Source: CAWGJF01 sp963822905 (GTDB lineage: Bacteria > Bacteroidota > Ignavibacteria > Ignavibacteriales > Ignavibacteriaceae). From it: 64,000 bases of DNA. The notes under the pieces are model-generated. The model saw nothing but the letters and a program-made list of their open reading frames with translations, was not told the DNA's origin and did no database searches. Shown in pieces: positions 29,216 through 37,882 of this stretch. The stretch's first letter is position 1, and each line of letters begins with the position of its first letter. The translations under genes and the position numbers were made by a program. The stretch spans positions 1,240,001-1,304,000 of the forward strand of contig CAWGJF010000001.1 in the NCBI GenBank assembly GCA_963822905.1, written 5' to 3'.

Positions 29216-29851
29216 TCAATCAATTAAGCTGTTTTTGATTGCGTAATATGTTAAATCAGCGTTTGTTTTCATTTTCATTTTGTTAAGAATTCTGGACCTG
29301 TATGTACTGATAGTCGGTACACTTAAAGATAATTTTTTTGCAATTAAAGTAACGTTTTCTCCGGAGGCTAGAAGTGTAAACACTTCATACTCCCTGTTTG
29401 ATAATTCTGAGTGCAACGATAGATTCTGCTCTTTTTTCCCTATAGATTCAATTATCTGGTTTGTTAATTGTGGACTTAAGAATTTTCCGCCTCCCATAAT
29501 TTTAATAATAGCATTAGGTAATTCTTCAGCTGCAATATCTTTTGAGAGATAACCATCAGCACCTGACTTTAAAACTCTTAATCCATATTTATCTTCAGGG
29601 TGCATACTCAGGATTAATATTTTTACTTTTGGATAGTTCAACTTTATATCAACAAGAATTTCCATTCCGCTTCTTCCGGGCATTGAAATATCCATAATAA
29701 CCATATCACAACTCTGTTTTGATAAAAGTTCAAGTAACTCAATTCCGCTAGCTGCTTCCCCAAGAATTTTTACATTCTTCATTTCGGAAATTATTTCAAC
29801 AATTCCTCTTCTTACAATTGAATGATCATCTGCTATAATTAATTTAATCAT
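29216..29851 (-). CDS. NarL/FixJ-type response regulator
   Basis: DNA-binding response regulator of 211 residues. The receiver domain has IADDHS, the phospho-acceptor Asp in MVIMDISMPGRSG, ILSMHPE and YLSKDI. The C-terminal LuxR-type helix-turn-helix has LSNREYEVFTLLASGENVTLIAKKLSLSVPTISTYRSRIL. The start overlaps the stop of the upstream HisKA_3 kinase by 4 nt, so they form a cognate pair. Targets are unknown. Confidence 0.92.
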   Translation of the reverse strand: MIKLIIADDHSIVRRGIVEIISEMKNVKILGEAASGIELLELLSKQSCDMVIMDISMPGRSGMEILVDIKLNYPKVKILILSMHPEDKYGLRVLKSGADGYLSKDIAAEELPNAIIKIMGGGKFLSPQLTNQIIESIGKKEQNLSLHSELSNREYEVFTLLASGENVTLIAKKLSLSVPTISTYRSRILNKMKMKTNADLTYYAIKNSLID

Positions 29852-31113
29852 TCAGTTTTCATCTCATTAATAATTGGAATTTTAGCTGAGATTTTCGTCC
29901 CTTTATTAATCTTAGAATTAAATTCAAAACTCGCATTAATAATACCCAGTCTTTCACGCATTCCAAGCAAACCAAAAGTTTTTTGTTGTATCTCATCTAT
30001 ATTAAATCCAATCCCGTTGTCTTCGATATCGAGTAACAGTTCTGAATTATTAACATTAAGATTAATATTTACTTTAGTGGCTTTTGAATGACGGGCGACA
30101 TTTGTCAGAGCCTCCTGTATTATCCTGAATATATTAATTGGCAACTGATCAGTTAATTTTAATTCACCAATGTTAGAGGATAAATTGCATTTAATCCCTG
30201 TTCTGTTTTGAAATGCATCGATATGTGAATCCACAGATGCAAGCAGACCTAAGTCATCGATAGCTGGTGGTCTCAATTCTTCACTGATTCTGCGGGTTAA
30301 TTTTACTGTTTCATTTATTTCCGATTCAAGCTGGTTGATTTTATCATCTGGCGGTTGTCCTTCATTTAATTTTTTCTTCAGCATAGTCAAATCCATTTTC
30401 ATCCCGGTTAGCATTTGACCAAGATGATCATGTATATCTCTTGATATCGAAGCTCTTTCATTTTCTCTTACAGTATTTAAATGATGTGTCAATTCCTTTA
30501 ATTCAGTTTTTGATTCCATTAATTTATTTTCATAAAGCTTTTGTTCTGTTACATCATGCCAGATCGCTATCATAAAATGTATATTATTTTGATCATCAAG
30601 AACCGGTATATTTTCAACTACGGAATAATAAATCTTATTGTTATAATAAAATTCTCTTTCGCCTGTTTGAAAACTTTTTGATTCAAAAGCTTTTAAAAGC
30701 AGCGGCAGGTATGCCTGGGTAAATTCCGGTGGAAAAATCTCCTCATCTTTTTTGCCGATAAAATCTTCAATTTTTTTTCCTGAAATTCTGATAGCTGTTT
30801 TATTCAAATACTGAACTCTTCGCTCAGAATCGTAAATAATAAAAAGAGCATTTATGTGATCTACAGCTTCGCGGAATTTTTTTTCGTTAGTGAGTAATTC
30901 GTTGCTTTTTTTTAGTAGTGATTTTTCCGAGTGTTGTATAGCAAAATAAAGAAGTATACCGGTCGCAATAATATAAAACCATCCTTTGATGGTTTGCCAT
31001 TGAGTCAGCGTTTCTAGTCCTACAAGTTGTTGAAGAGCTAAGTCTGAAAGTAGAATCCACAAGCTGCCAATAACAATATAGACCAGTGTTATTTTTAGAG
31101 CGTTTGAGGACAT
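29848..31113 (-). CDS. membrane PAS histidine kinase, HisKA_3 (NarX/DegS-like)
   Basis: Sensor kinase of 421 residues, partner of the overlapping NarL-type regulator. Two N-terminal membrane helices (TLVYIVIGSLWILLSDLAL and GWFYIIATGILLYFAI) enclose a short loop with no real periplasmic domain. One PAS domain follows (AVDHINALFIIYDSERRVQYLN), then the HisKA_3 dimerisation domain with the phospho-acceptor His in SRDIHDHLGQ, and a HATPase with EALTNVARHSKA, DNGIGF and GLLGMRERLG. Signal perception is likely by PAS or within the membrane. The gene follows the hybrid-kinase gene by 73 nt. Confidence 0.92.
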   Translation of the reverse strand: MSSNALKITLVYIVIGSLWILLSDLALQQLVGLETLTQWQTIKGWFYIIATGILLYFAIQHSEKSLLKKSNELLTNEKKFREAVDHINALFIIYDSERRVQYLNKTAIRISGKKIEDFIGKKDEEIFPPEFTQAYLPLLLKAFESKSFQTGEREFYYNNKIYYSVVENIPVLDDQNNIHFMIAIWHDVTEQKLYENKLMESKTELKELTHHLNTVRENERASISRDIHDHLGQMLTGMKMDLTMLKKKLNEGQPPDDKINQLESEINETVKLTRRISEELRPPAIDDLGLLASVDSHIDAFQNRTGIKCNLSSNIGELKLTDQLPINIFRIIQEALTNVARHSKATKVNINLNVNNSELLLDIEDNGIGFNIDEIQQKTFGLLGMRERLGIINASFEFNSKINKGTKISAKIPIINEMKTE

Positions 31114-31186
31114 TTTTATTTCTTAATAGTTGTAATTATTAAGAGCTATCAAACTACAATTAGAAAAATAAAAGAATTTATCTCTT

Positions 31187-32560
31187 CTACAAATATTTAT
31201 TAACTACATTCTGAAGACTATTTTTAGTAAAAGGTTTTGATAAATAATCATTGCAGCCTGATTGAATAAATTCTTCCTTATCACCTTGCATTGCGAAAGC
31301 AGTAAGTGCAATAATTGGTTTTTGCCTGTATTTTTTTATGGATCTTAGACTCTTAGTTGCTTCAATTCCACTGATTCCTGTTCCCAGATTGATATCCATT
31401 AAAATTATTTTGTAATCATTTTCTTCTGCCATTTCTATTGCTTCTTCACCGGTATTTGCAACGTCTATTGCACAAATCTTTTTCAGGAACATTCTAGTTA
31501 CGTCACTGCTGTATTGGTCATTCTCCACTAATAACACTTTTGGCAAATCTTGTTTTCCGTTTGTACCGTTATTGATAAAAAATTCCGGCATACCATATTT
31601 TTCTGATATAATATCTGAAGCTGGAATGTTTTCAGGGAATAACAAAATAAATTTTGAGCCACGGTTTACTTCACTTTCAACTTTTATTGTTCCATTTAAA
31701 AGATCAACAAACCTTTTTGTTAATGTTAATCCCAGTCCAGTGCCTTCAAACTGCCGGTTAAATCCTTCACTTACCTGTCTGAACTCATCAAAAATAATGT
31801 TCAGATTTTCTTTTGAAATACCTATGCCGGTATCTTCAATAACTATCTTAACATAATTCATATTTGTTTTTGTTTCTGCTGCACAGGTTAAAGTTACGCC
31901 GCCTTTTAGAGTATACTTAATAGCGTTATTAATAAGGTTATTCAGTATTTGTCTGAATATCTGTTCATCCAGAAATGTATAGATATCCTGCATTGGTTGG
32001 ATATATTTTAGATAGATCTTTTTCTTTAACGCAAATCCTTCAAACAGGGCAACCTGTTGTTTAACAATTTGATTAACATTGCAATTCGATTTATTCATTT
32101 CCAGTTTATTTGCTTCAATCCTAGAAAGATCAAGAATTGAATCTACAATGGTTTTAAATCTTTTTAAGGTTACTTTTAAATCATTTTCTGTTTTTTTTAT
32201 CGAAGTAATATCATTAAAAAATACTGCTAATTTATTTTGTGATATTTGAGAAGAAGAAACTTCAAATGCTCTTTTTATCTTTTCATTTTTGTATTCAACA
32301 ATTTCTTTTTTAAAGTATGAACCATCTATAGCAGTTTGTTTGTATTTTTGTACAGAAGAATCCAAAAACAAGTTAGGAAATGCCTGGGCTATTTCTTTAC
32401 CTAATAATGTGTCGTGATCAACATTAAAAATCTTTTTTGATGGAGAATTGAAACTTTTGAAAATTAGCTGGTTGTTCTGATTTAATTCATAATTATGAAT
32501 TCCGGTTGGAGAGGAATTGAAAATGGCTTCGAATTGATTTAATGAAAAATCTTTTTTCAA
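31187..32560 (-). CDS. hybrid histidine kinase lacking the phospho-acceptor His
   Basis: Cytoplasmic PAS-HATPase-REC protein of 457 residues. The PAS domain covers about 10-120. It then jumps from ENDLKVTLKRFK straight to SILDLSRIEANKLE, which is the end of HisKA helix 2. The H-box helix with its SHE(I/L)RTP motif is missing, about 60-70 residues compared with the related kinase downstream. The ATPase domain keeps NNLINNAIKYT, EDTGIGIS and EGTGLGLTL. The receiver keeps acidic residues in VEND, Asp389 in LMDINLG, Thr in ALTAFA and Lys in LSKPF. It starts at TTG (32560), since a stop lies three codons upstream and no ATG is available. It is transcribed from a predicted sigma-54 promoter. It may be a real pseudokinase/phosphatase scaffold or a deletion derivative. 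Confidence 0.85.
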   Translation of the reverse strand: MKKDFSLNQFEAIFNSSPTGIHNYELNQNNQLIFKSFNSPSKKIFNVDHDTLLGKEIAQAFPNLFLDSSVQKYKQTAIDGSYFKKEIVEYKNEKIKRAFEVSSSQISQNKLAVFFNDITSIKKTENDLKVTLKRFKTIVDSILDLSRIEANKLEMNKSNCNVNQIVKQQVALFEGFALKKKIYLKYIQPMQDIYTFLDEQIFRQILNNLINNAIKYTLKGGVTLTCAAETKTNMNYVKIVIEDTGIGISKENLNIIFDEFRQVSEGFNRQFEGTGLGLTLTKRFVDLLNGTIKVESEVNRGSKFILLFPENIPASDIISEKYGMPEFFINNGTNGKQDLPKVLLVENDQYSSDVTRMFLKKICAIDVANTGEEAIEMAEENDYKIILMDINLGTGISGIEATKSLRSIKKYRQKPIIALTAFAMQGDKEEFIQSGCNDYLSKPFTKNSLQNVVNKYL

Positions 32561-32612
32561 AATATTCTAATCAGCTAATTAAAATGATATTGGATTTTAT
32601 TGCTGAATATGA

Positions 32613-32628
32613 CGCAATATTAGTGCCA
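32613..32628 (-). promoter_or_regulatory. sigma-54 (RpoN) type -24/-12 promoter
   Basis: Minus-strand sequence TGGCAC, five bases, TTGC matches the sigma-54 consensus. The GG (32627-32626) and GC (32615-32614) are exactly 12 bp apart. The predicted transcription start is near 32602, giving a 5' leader of about 40 nt to the TTG of the hybrid kinase gene. Activation would need an AAA+ enhancer-binding protein, and none is in the window. Confidence 0.7.
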
Positions 32629-32799
32629 ATACTTAATATTTAACAATAACTTTTCAAAATCAATAGTTGGTAAAAAAATATTTTATTTTCTTTGAAATTG
32701 AACAAATTTAAGAATATTTAAAACTTTAAAAGAGTATCAAAATTCTTTAATTGTAACTTATTCCATGTTTGAAACATTTACCCTAATGACTATCCAAGA

Positions 32800-33528
32800 A
32801 TGAAAAATTATAAGTTAGTTCTACAATATTATGGTTCACATTATTGTGGCTGGCAAATTCAAACCAATGGAATTTCTGTTCAGCAAACCATCGTTAATGG
32901 TATAAAAACAATAAGCGGAGAAGAAGTTAATCTGATTGGATCGGGCAGAACTGATTCAGGTGTTCATGCGTTGGGGCAGGTAGCAAATTTTAAAAGCGAA
33001 CAAAACCTTGAATGCCAAAAATTTTCTTATTCACTCAACTCTGTTTTACCAAAGGATATTTCAATAAGAAGTATGGAAATTGTTAATGAAAGTTTTCACT
33101 CAAGATTCGATGCCAGAAAAAGATCATACTTATATTTATTCAGTAAATTTAAATCTCCTTTTTATGATAATTTTTCATACCGGTTTTTTAATGATATTAA
33201 TGTTGAAACATTGAATGGTCTGAGTAAAATTTTACTCGGTGAAAAAGATTTTTCATCGTTCTGCAAAAAAGAATCTGAGACAGAAAATAAAATTTGCAAT
33301 ATTTATGATATTCATTGGAAAGCAACCAGAGACTTTATCATATTTTTTATCGAAGCAAACAGATACCTTCATGGAATGGTCAGGACTATAATTGGTACAC
33401 TACTATCGGTTTCAAAATTAAAAGATGCTGAAAAAAAAATCATTCAAATTGTAGAAGCTAAAAACAGGGAAGTAGCTGGAGAGTCTGTTCCGGCAAAAGG
33501 TTTGTTTTTATTTAAAGTTAAATACTGA
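32800..33528 (+). CDS. truA: tRNA pseudouridine synthase A
   Basis: Converts U38-40 of the tRNA anticodon arm to pseudouridine. It has 242 residues with the RNA-binding start LVLQYYGSHYCGWQIQ, catalytic Asp52 in GSGRTDSGVHA, and conserved segments SFHSRFDARKRSYLY and FIEANRYLHGMVRTIIGTLL. Length is normal. It diverges from the signalling island. No strong ribosome-binding site precedes the ATG. Confidence 0.93.
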   Translation: MKNYKLVLQYYGSHYCGWQIQTNGISVQQTIVNGIKTISGEEVNLIGSGRTDSGVHALGQVANFKSEQNLECQKFSYSLNSVLPKDISIRSMEIVNESFHSRFDARKRSYLYLFSKFKSPFYDNFSYRFFNDINVETLNGLSKILLGEKDFSSFCKKESETENKICNIYDIHWKATRDFIIFFIEANRYLHGMVRTIIGTLLSVSKLKDAEKKIIQIVEAKNREVAGESVPAKGLFLFKVKY

Positions 33529-33551
33529 TCAGAAACTATTAGAGAAATATT

Positions 33552-34013
33552 TTGGAAGAGTTATCCCGGTTACATCCTTACATAGTGCATTTTCCAATAG
33601 CGCTTTTTACAACTTATTTTTTATTCGAGCTTTTGGCAGTAATATTTAAAAAAGAGTTTTTATTCAAAGCTGCTCATCTGATTTTGTTTCTTGGAATTAT
33701 TGGTGCTTTCGTTGCTGTATTAACTGGCAACCAGGCTTATTCTGAATTTAGAGGTTGGGATGCAAAGAGTTTACAAGTTTTTAATGATCACCAAACATTT
33801 GCAAATATTACAACCTGGTATTTTTTTGTATTGCTTATTGGGAGAACTTATTTAGTAGTAAAAAAGAAATTTAATTCTTATTACCAGGTTATAATTCTTT
33901 TACTTTCAGCTTTAGGAATTTTCTTTGTTCTTAAGACAGGGTTTTATGGCGGTGAATTAGTAAATAAATTTGGAGTGAATAAAGAAATCAGAATTAAATT
34001 GGAAAATAAGTGA
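33552..34013 (+). CDS. DUF2231-like four-helix membrane protein
   Basis: Inner-membrane protein of 153 residues with four predicted helices. The start LHPYIVHFPIALFTTYFLFELL carries the HPxxVHFPIAL signature of DUF2231. Later features are the GNQAYSEFRGW loop, a DHQTFANITTWYFFVLL helix and a C-terminal GFYGGELVNKFGV, which resembles the GGxLVYxHGV end of that family. It starts at TTG, with no ATG in reach. The role is unknown. Relatives often sit near cytochrome or redox genes, which is not the case here. Confidence 0.7.
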   Translation: MEELSRLHPYIVHFPIALFTTYFLFELLAVIFKKEFLFKAAHLILFLGIIGAFVAVLTGNQAYSEFRGWDAKSLQVFNDHQTFANITTWYFFVLLIGRTYLVVKKKFNSYYQVIILLLSALGIFFVLKTGFYGGELVNKFGVNKEIRIKLENK

Positions 34014-34069
34014 GGCCAATCACCAGTAAATAATTTTAGAGTAATATTCATTTTAGTATTTTTGGACAA

Positions 34070-34672
34070 ATGAGATTAATCAAATCTGTACTTTCAATTA
34101 TTCTTATCACAATTTGTACTTCAGTTGTGTTTGCTGAAAAACCTCCGGCTTCAAAAGCAACTGGTGTTTTTGTCTCTGCAGGCGTTGGTCCCAGACTTCC
34201 TGTTGGTGATTTTGCCAATACAACGGATCTTGGCTATGGATTAAGTCTTGAGTTATCTTACACTGATAGTGATAATCTTCCATTCTTTATTTTTTCGCGA
34301 CTTGGTTTTGAACAATATCCTGGCGCACAAAGCTTTTACCAGACAAGCGATTATTCAAATTATTCAACGCAAGCCATTCCTGTTGAGTTAGGAATAAGAT
34401 ATTATTTTAGACCCTTGGTTGAAAGTGTTGTTTTATTAATGCCTGTTGTAGAATTGGCTGCAGATTATTCCTTTATAAAACGCATACATGAATTTAAAAT
34501 TGATTCAGGCAGAACAAATTTTACAGAGGAGACTTCTAAATTCGGAATCAGCGGCGGTGTTGGGATTTCAATGTTCCTTCTTGAAATTATGATTGCATAT
34601 CATTATTATCAGTCTCAACAATACGTTTCAATGAACTTAAGTGTGCGACTTCCATTATTTATCAATTTCTGA
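34070..34672 (+). CDS. outer-membrane beta-barrel protein
   Basis: Protein of 200 residues with a signal peptide (MRLIKSVLSIILITICTSVVFAE) and a small eight-stranded barrel of OmpA/OmpX-like type. Evidence is alternating amphipathic strands with glycine and aromatic residues (GVFVSAGVGPRLPVGDF, LSLELSYTDSDNLPFFIFSRLGFE, IPVELGIRYYF) and a final strand ending SVRLPLFINF. No peptidoglycan-binding domain. Substrate or role is unknown. Confidence 0.7.
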   Translation: MRLIKSVLSIILITICTSVVFAEKPPASKATGVFVSAGVGPRLPVGDFANTTDLGYGLSLELSYTDSDNLPFFIFSRLGFEQYPGAQSFYQTSDYSNYSTQAIPVELGIRYYFRPLVESVVLLMPVVELAADYSFIKRIHEFKIDSGRTNFTEETSKFGISGGVGISMFLLEIMIAYHYYQSQQYVSMNLSVRLPLFINF

Positions 34673-34681
34673 AAGAAGAAT

Positions 34682-35464
34682 ATGGATTTCATAAATATAC
34701 TTTTAGAAAAAAAGGGAACCACTGCGATAATCACAATGAATCGACCTGATAAACTGAATGCACTAAACAATGAAACAATAAATGAATTAGAAAATGTGTT
34801 TAGTGAATTAAAATTTGATGAAAGTATTTTCGTGGTGATTGTAACAGGAAGCGGTGAAAAAGCATTTGTTGCCGGTGCTGATATTTCTGAATTAAATAAA
34901 CTTGATATCGTAGCTGCGAAAGAATTTTCAGAACGTGGACAATATGTATTTAATCTAATTGAACAATTTGATAAACCGGTTATTGCTGCTGTAAATGGTT
35001 TTGCACTTGGCGGTGGATGTGAACTCGCACTTGCCTGTCATATCAGAGTTGCAGGTGAGAAAGCAAAATTTGGTCAGCCCGAAGTGAATCTTGGAATTAT
35101 TCCCGGATATGGTGGAACACAACGCTTAGCAAGATTAATTAATACCGGCCGGGCAGCTGAATATATTTTAACAGGTGATATGATAGATGCTAACGAAGCA
35201 CTTAGATTAGGATTGATTAATAAGATTTATCCTCAGAATGGACTACTGAATAAAACAATTGAACTAGCCGAAAAAATTGCGTCAAAAGGTCAGCAAGCAA
35301 TAAAGAATTCGTTAAAAGCAATTCGCTCAGTAAATGAACTTTCTTTAAAAGAAGGTCTTAAATTTGAAGCAAGTTTATTTGCACTTTGCTGCGGTACTGA
35401 AGATTTCAAAGAAGGAACAACTGCATTTTTAGAAAAGAGAAAGCCAGATTTTAAAAATAGATAA
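34682..35464 (+). CDS. enoyl-CoA hydratase/crotonase
   Basis: Crotonase-fold enzyme of 260 residues that hydrates enoyl-CoA in fatty acid or related degradation. The CoA site and oxyanion hole AFVAGADISEL and GFALGGGCELA are present. Both catalytic glutamates occur in the positions of a true hydratase: Glu114 in GGGCEL and Glu134 in GQPEVNLGIIPGYGGTQRL. The C-terminal FALCCGTEDFKEGTTAFLEKRKP is typical. The ATG is 9 nt after the barrel gene stop. No other beta-oxidation gene is adjacent, so the pathway is open. Confidence 0.9.
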   Translation: MDFINILLEKKGTTAIITMNRPDKLNALNNETINELENVFSELKFDESIFVVIVTGSGEKAFVAGADISELNKLDIVAAKEFSERGQYVFNLIEQFDKPVIAAVNGFALGGGCELALACHIRVAGEKAKFGQPEVNLGIIPGYGGTQRLARLINTGRAAEYILTGDMIDANEALRLGLINKIYPQNGLLNKTIELAEKIASKGQQAIKNSLKAIRSVNELSLKEGLKFEASLFALCCGTEDFKEGTTAFLEKRKPDFKNR

Positions 35465-35484
35465 GATCAATTTATTCACATCAA

Positions 35485-36528
35485 ATGAAATTTAGTCACG
35501 GCCAGCAAAAATTAATTTTTATTTTATTTGCGACCACCGTGTTTCTTTTCGTCGTTGATGTCGTTGTCACAAAAATTTACCAACCTGAAAAATCAAAAGC
35601 CGCCAAGTTTACAGAAGTTTATGGATCAGAACTTGATAAAATCTTTAATTTAACCTTAGATAATTTTGGTTTTGAAAATGACTGGAAAAAAGAAATTAAA
35701 CGAAGTAAAACCAAATATGATTCACTTTACAAAAACTATAAAATATTTCTTCCAAAGGATCTGACAATTCCTGAATTGCTGGTAGATTTATCTAATAATT
35801 TCCACCAAGTTGATGCAAGGCTTGAATGTTTAGAAATCAAAGCCGGGGGAGAAACAGAGTTGAATATTTATTCGGGTGATTATTTAAAATTAAAAGCAAC
35901 GTTAACTTACGGAAAGGGCGAAAGACAAAAAGGAGTCTTTGGAATAATGTTGAATGATTTTCAATTGAGTGATTCAGAAGATTCACTTTTAATAGGAATC
36001 CCGGAACCATTTTGTGTAATCATTTCTCCTTCTTCCAAATCAGCAGATAATGTTAATTTTATAAAAAAAAGTAATAAGGAATATGCGATTCTTCTAGACG
36101 ATAATATCTCCGAACTAAAATTTAAACTTAGTTCAGGATATTCAGAAAACAGGATAAATGGTTCACTAAAATCTATTCTTGGAAGCTTTGCAAATGCAAT
36201 TTTTATTTTGATTGACCCTGAATCAGATTTATTCAATTCGAAAGATGGAAAATTCATTTTGCACGAATTAGATCACAGAAATATTAAACATTTCAGTGTT
36301 GATCAGTTTAGTTTTTTGAATAAGCAGCCGGGAAATAATATCAAAGAAAAATTTAATTATTTACTCAGGACAAATGCGGATAGTTCTTATGTAAATATTG
36401 TTGTTGAAAAAAATGATTTCCAGGAATTGCTTCCCGAATTTTCTGTGCAGCGCAAAAGAGGAGTGAAATTTTTAAATCCTTCTGAAGTTCAATTTCATAA
36501 AAATGAAAATTTGACGTCTACGAATTAA
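35485..36528 (+). CDS. membrane-anchored protein, possibly degenerate divergent deacetylase
   Basis: Protein of 347 residues with an N-terminal anchor (LIFILFATTVFLFVVDVVV) and a large extracytoplasmic part. The section GVFGIMLNDFQLSDSEDSLLIGIPEPFCVIISP resembles the opening of the divergent polysaccharide deacetylase (YibQ/DUF610) family, where an IDD pair precedes a leucine-rich helix and a PxPxxxAxLP strand. The first Asp is Asn here, and the family HLPME and HMGS motifs are not seen. If it belongs to that family it has lost the metal site. Assignment is tentative. Its 3' end overlaps the convergent M16 gene by 11 nt. Confidence 0.4.
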   Translation: MKFSHGQQKLIFILFATTVFLFVVDVVVTKIYQPEKSKAAKFTEVYGSELDKIFNLTLDNFGFENDWKKEIKRSKTKYDSLYKNYKIFLPKDLTIPELLVDLSNNFHQVDARLECLEIKAGGETELNIYSGDYLKLKATLTYGKGERQKGVFGIMLNDFQLSDSEDSLLIGIPEPFCVIISPSSKSADNVNFIKKSNKEYAILLDDNISELKFKLSSGYSENRINGSLKSILGSFANAIFILIDPESDLFNSKDGKFILHELDHRNIKHFSVDQFSFLNKQPGNNIKEKFNYLLRTNADSSYVNIVVEKNDFQELLPEFSVQRKRGVKFLNPSEVQFHKNENLTSTN

Positions 36529-37882
36529 ACAAATCATCAAACTCCAGTTCTTTTATTTCACGATTGAATTTTTCAAGCTCATTATTATTTATCCGGGTTT
36601 TGTCACAAACCAGGACAACTGCCATTTCATCCGGCTTGATACAAACAGTTGCTTCATTATTAATCTTATTTCTTTCAACTTCTTTAATTCTCGATATATA
36701 TTCATCTAAATAAGAATAATCCAGCTTATGCAGTAAAAGAGTTTTTATGTTCTGTGAAATTTGACCATAAGTTTCAAAACCGAGAGGAAATCTTTTTGTA
36801 ATTGTATCTTTTGCAAAATCAACTTCAACCTTGCTAACACCATTTCTAATTTCATTAAGTTCAATAAAAATTTGTTCAAGAGCCTTAACAGAATTTTCAA
36901 TTCCAACTGAGGTTGAAACCTGGAAGAATCCTGAGTGTTGATAGTAGCCTATCCTGCTGTGCGCACCATAAGTATAACCATGTTTCTCGCGAAGATTCAG
37001 ATTAATCCGGCTTGAAAACTGTCCACCAAGAATTGTATTTAGTAATAATCTTTGAAAATAGTTCTCTTTATTTCTTCTTCCAATCACATAACCAATTCTT
37101 ATTTCCGTTTGTACTGATCCTGGTTTATTTACAATAATTATATCTTTATTGAGAGTAGTTTTAACATCGTTAAAGACCAAATTATCATATTTTGTCTTCC
37201 AGGCACCCAATTGATTTTCAAGTTTTGATTTCAATTCTGATTCATTAATATTTCCTACGACAATCAATGAAGAATTTTTAGGTGAAAAATTGTTTTTATA
37301 AAACGCCTTTAAATTTTCCAGTGAAATATTATTTATAGTTTCTTTGGTTCCTAAAGTTGGATTAGCGTAAGGATTAGTATTTCCAAAAATTATATGTTCA
37401 AATGAAGTATCAGCAAGATAATCCGGATCATCTTTTAACTGCAGCAAGGTTGTAATAAGTTTCCTTTTTTCCTGATCATATTCTTTTTCAAAAAGATTAG
37501 GCGTGAGTAAAACCTTTGAAAATAAACTAAATGCAGGTTCGAAATTACCGGATAGTACCTGCATCGAAAGCTGAATAATATCATCGTCAGCACCTACAGA
37601 AATATGTGTACCAAGCATTTCAAATTCATCAGCAAGTTCAACTGCAGTCATCCCTCCTGCGCCTTCATCAATGCACATCGAAGTTAGATTTGCCAGCCCT
37701 TTTAATTTTTCAGGATCAACACGACTGCCGCTGTACAGTAATAAATTAATCCTGATAATTGGCAACTCGTTTTTTTGTACAAAATAAACACTTAGTCCAT
37801 TCGACAATGAAAATACACTAAGTGACGGAGGATCGAATTTAATCGTTTTTTCGGTAGTGGGTTTGATTTTTCTATCAAGCAT
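36518..37882 (-). CDS. M16 peptidase family protein, non-catalytic subunit
   Basis: Protein of 454 residues with the two-domain M16 (insulinase/processing peptidase) fold. At the position of the zinc motif HxxEH it has NLTSM (residues 65-69), so it cannot bind zinc. The second domain keeps the substrate-binding R/Y pair in NLREKHGYTYGAHS. This pattern is that of the partner subunit in heterodimeric M16 enzymes, and the catalytic subunit is encoded immediately upstream, overlapping by 8 nt. No signal peptide is seen. Confidence 0.88.
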   Translation of the reverse strand: MLDRKIKPTTEKTIKFDPPSLSVFSLSNGLSVYFVQKNELPIIRINLLLYSGSRVDPEKLKGLANLTSMCIDEGAGGMTAVELADEFEMLGTHISVGADDDIIQLSMQVLSGNFEPAFSLFSKVLLTPNLFEKEYDQEKRKLITTLLQLKDDPDYLADTSFEHIIFGNTNPYANPTLGTKETINNISLENLKAFYKNNFSPKNSSLIVVGNINESELKSKLENQLGAWKTKYDNLVFNDVKTTLNKDIIIVNKPGSVQTEIRIGYVIGRRNKENYFQRLLLNTILGGQFSSRINLNLREKHGYTYGAHSRIGYYQHSGFFQVSTSVGIENSVKALEQIFIELNEIRNGVSKVEVDFAKDTITKRFPLGFETYGQISQNIKTLLLHKLDYSYLDEYISRIKEVERNKINNEATVCIKPDEMAVVLVCDKTRINNNELEKFNREIKELEFDDLFNS

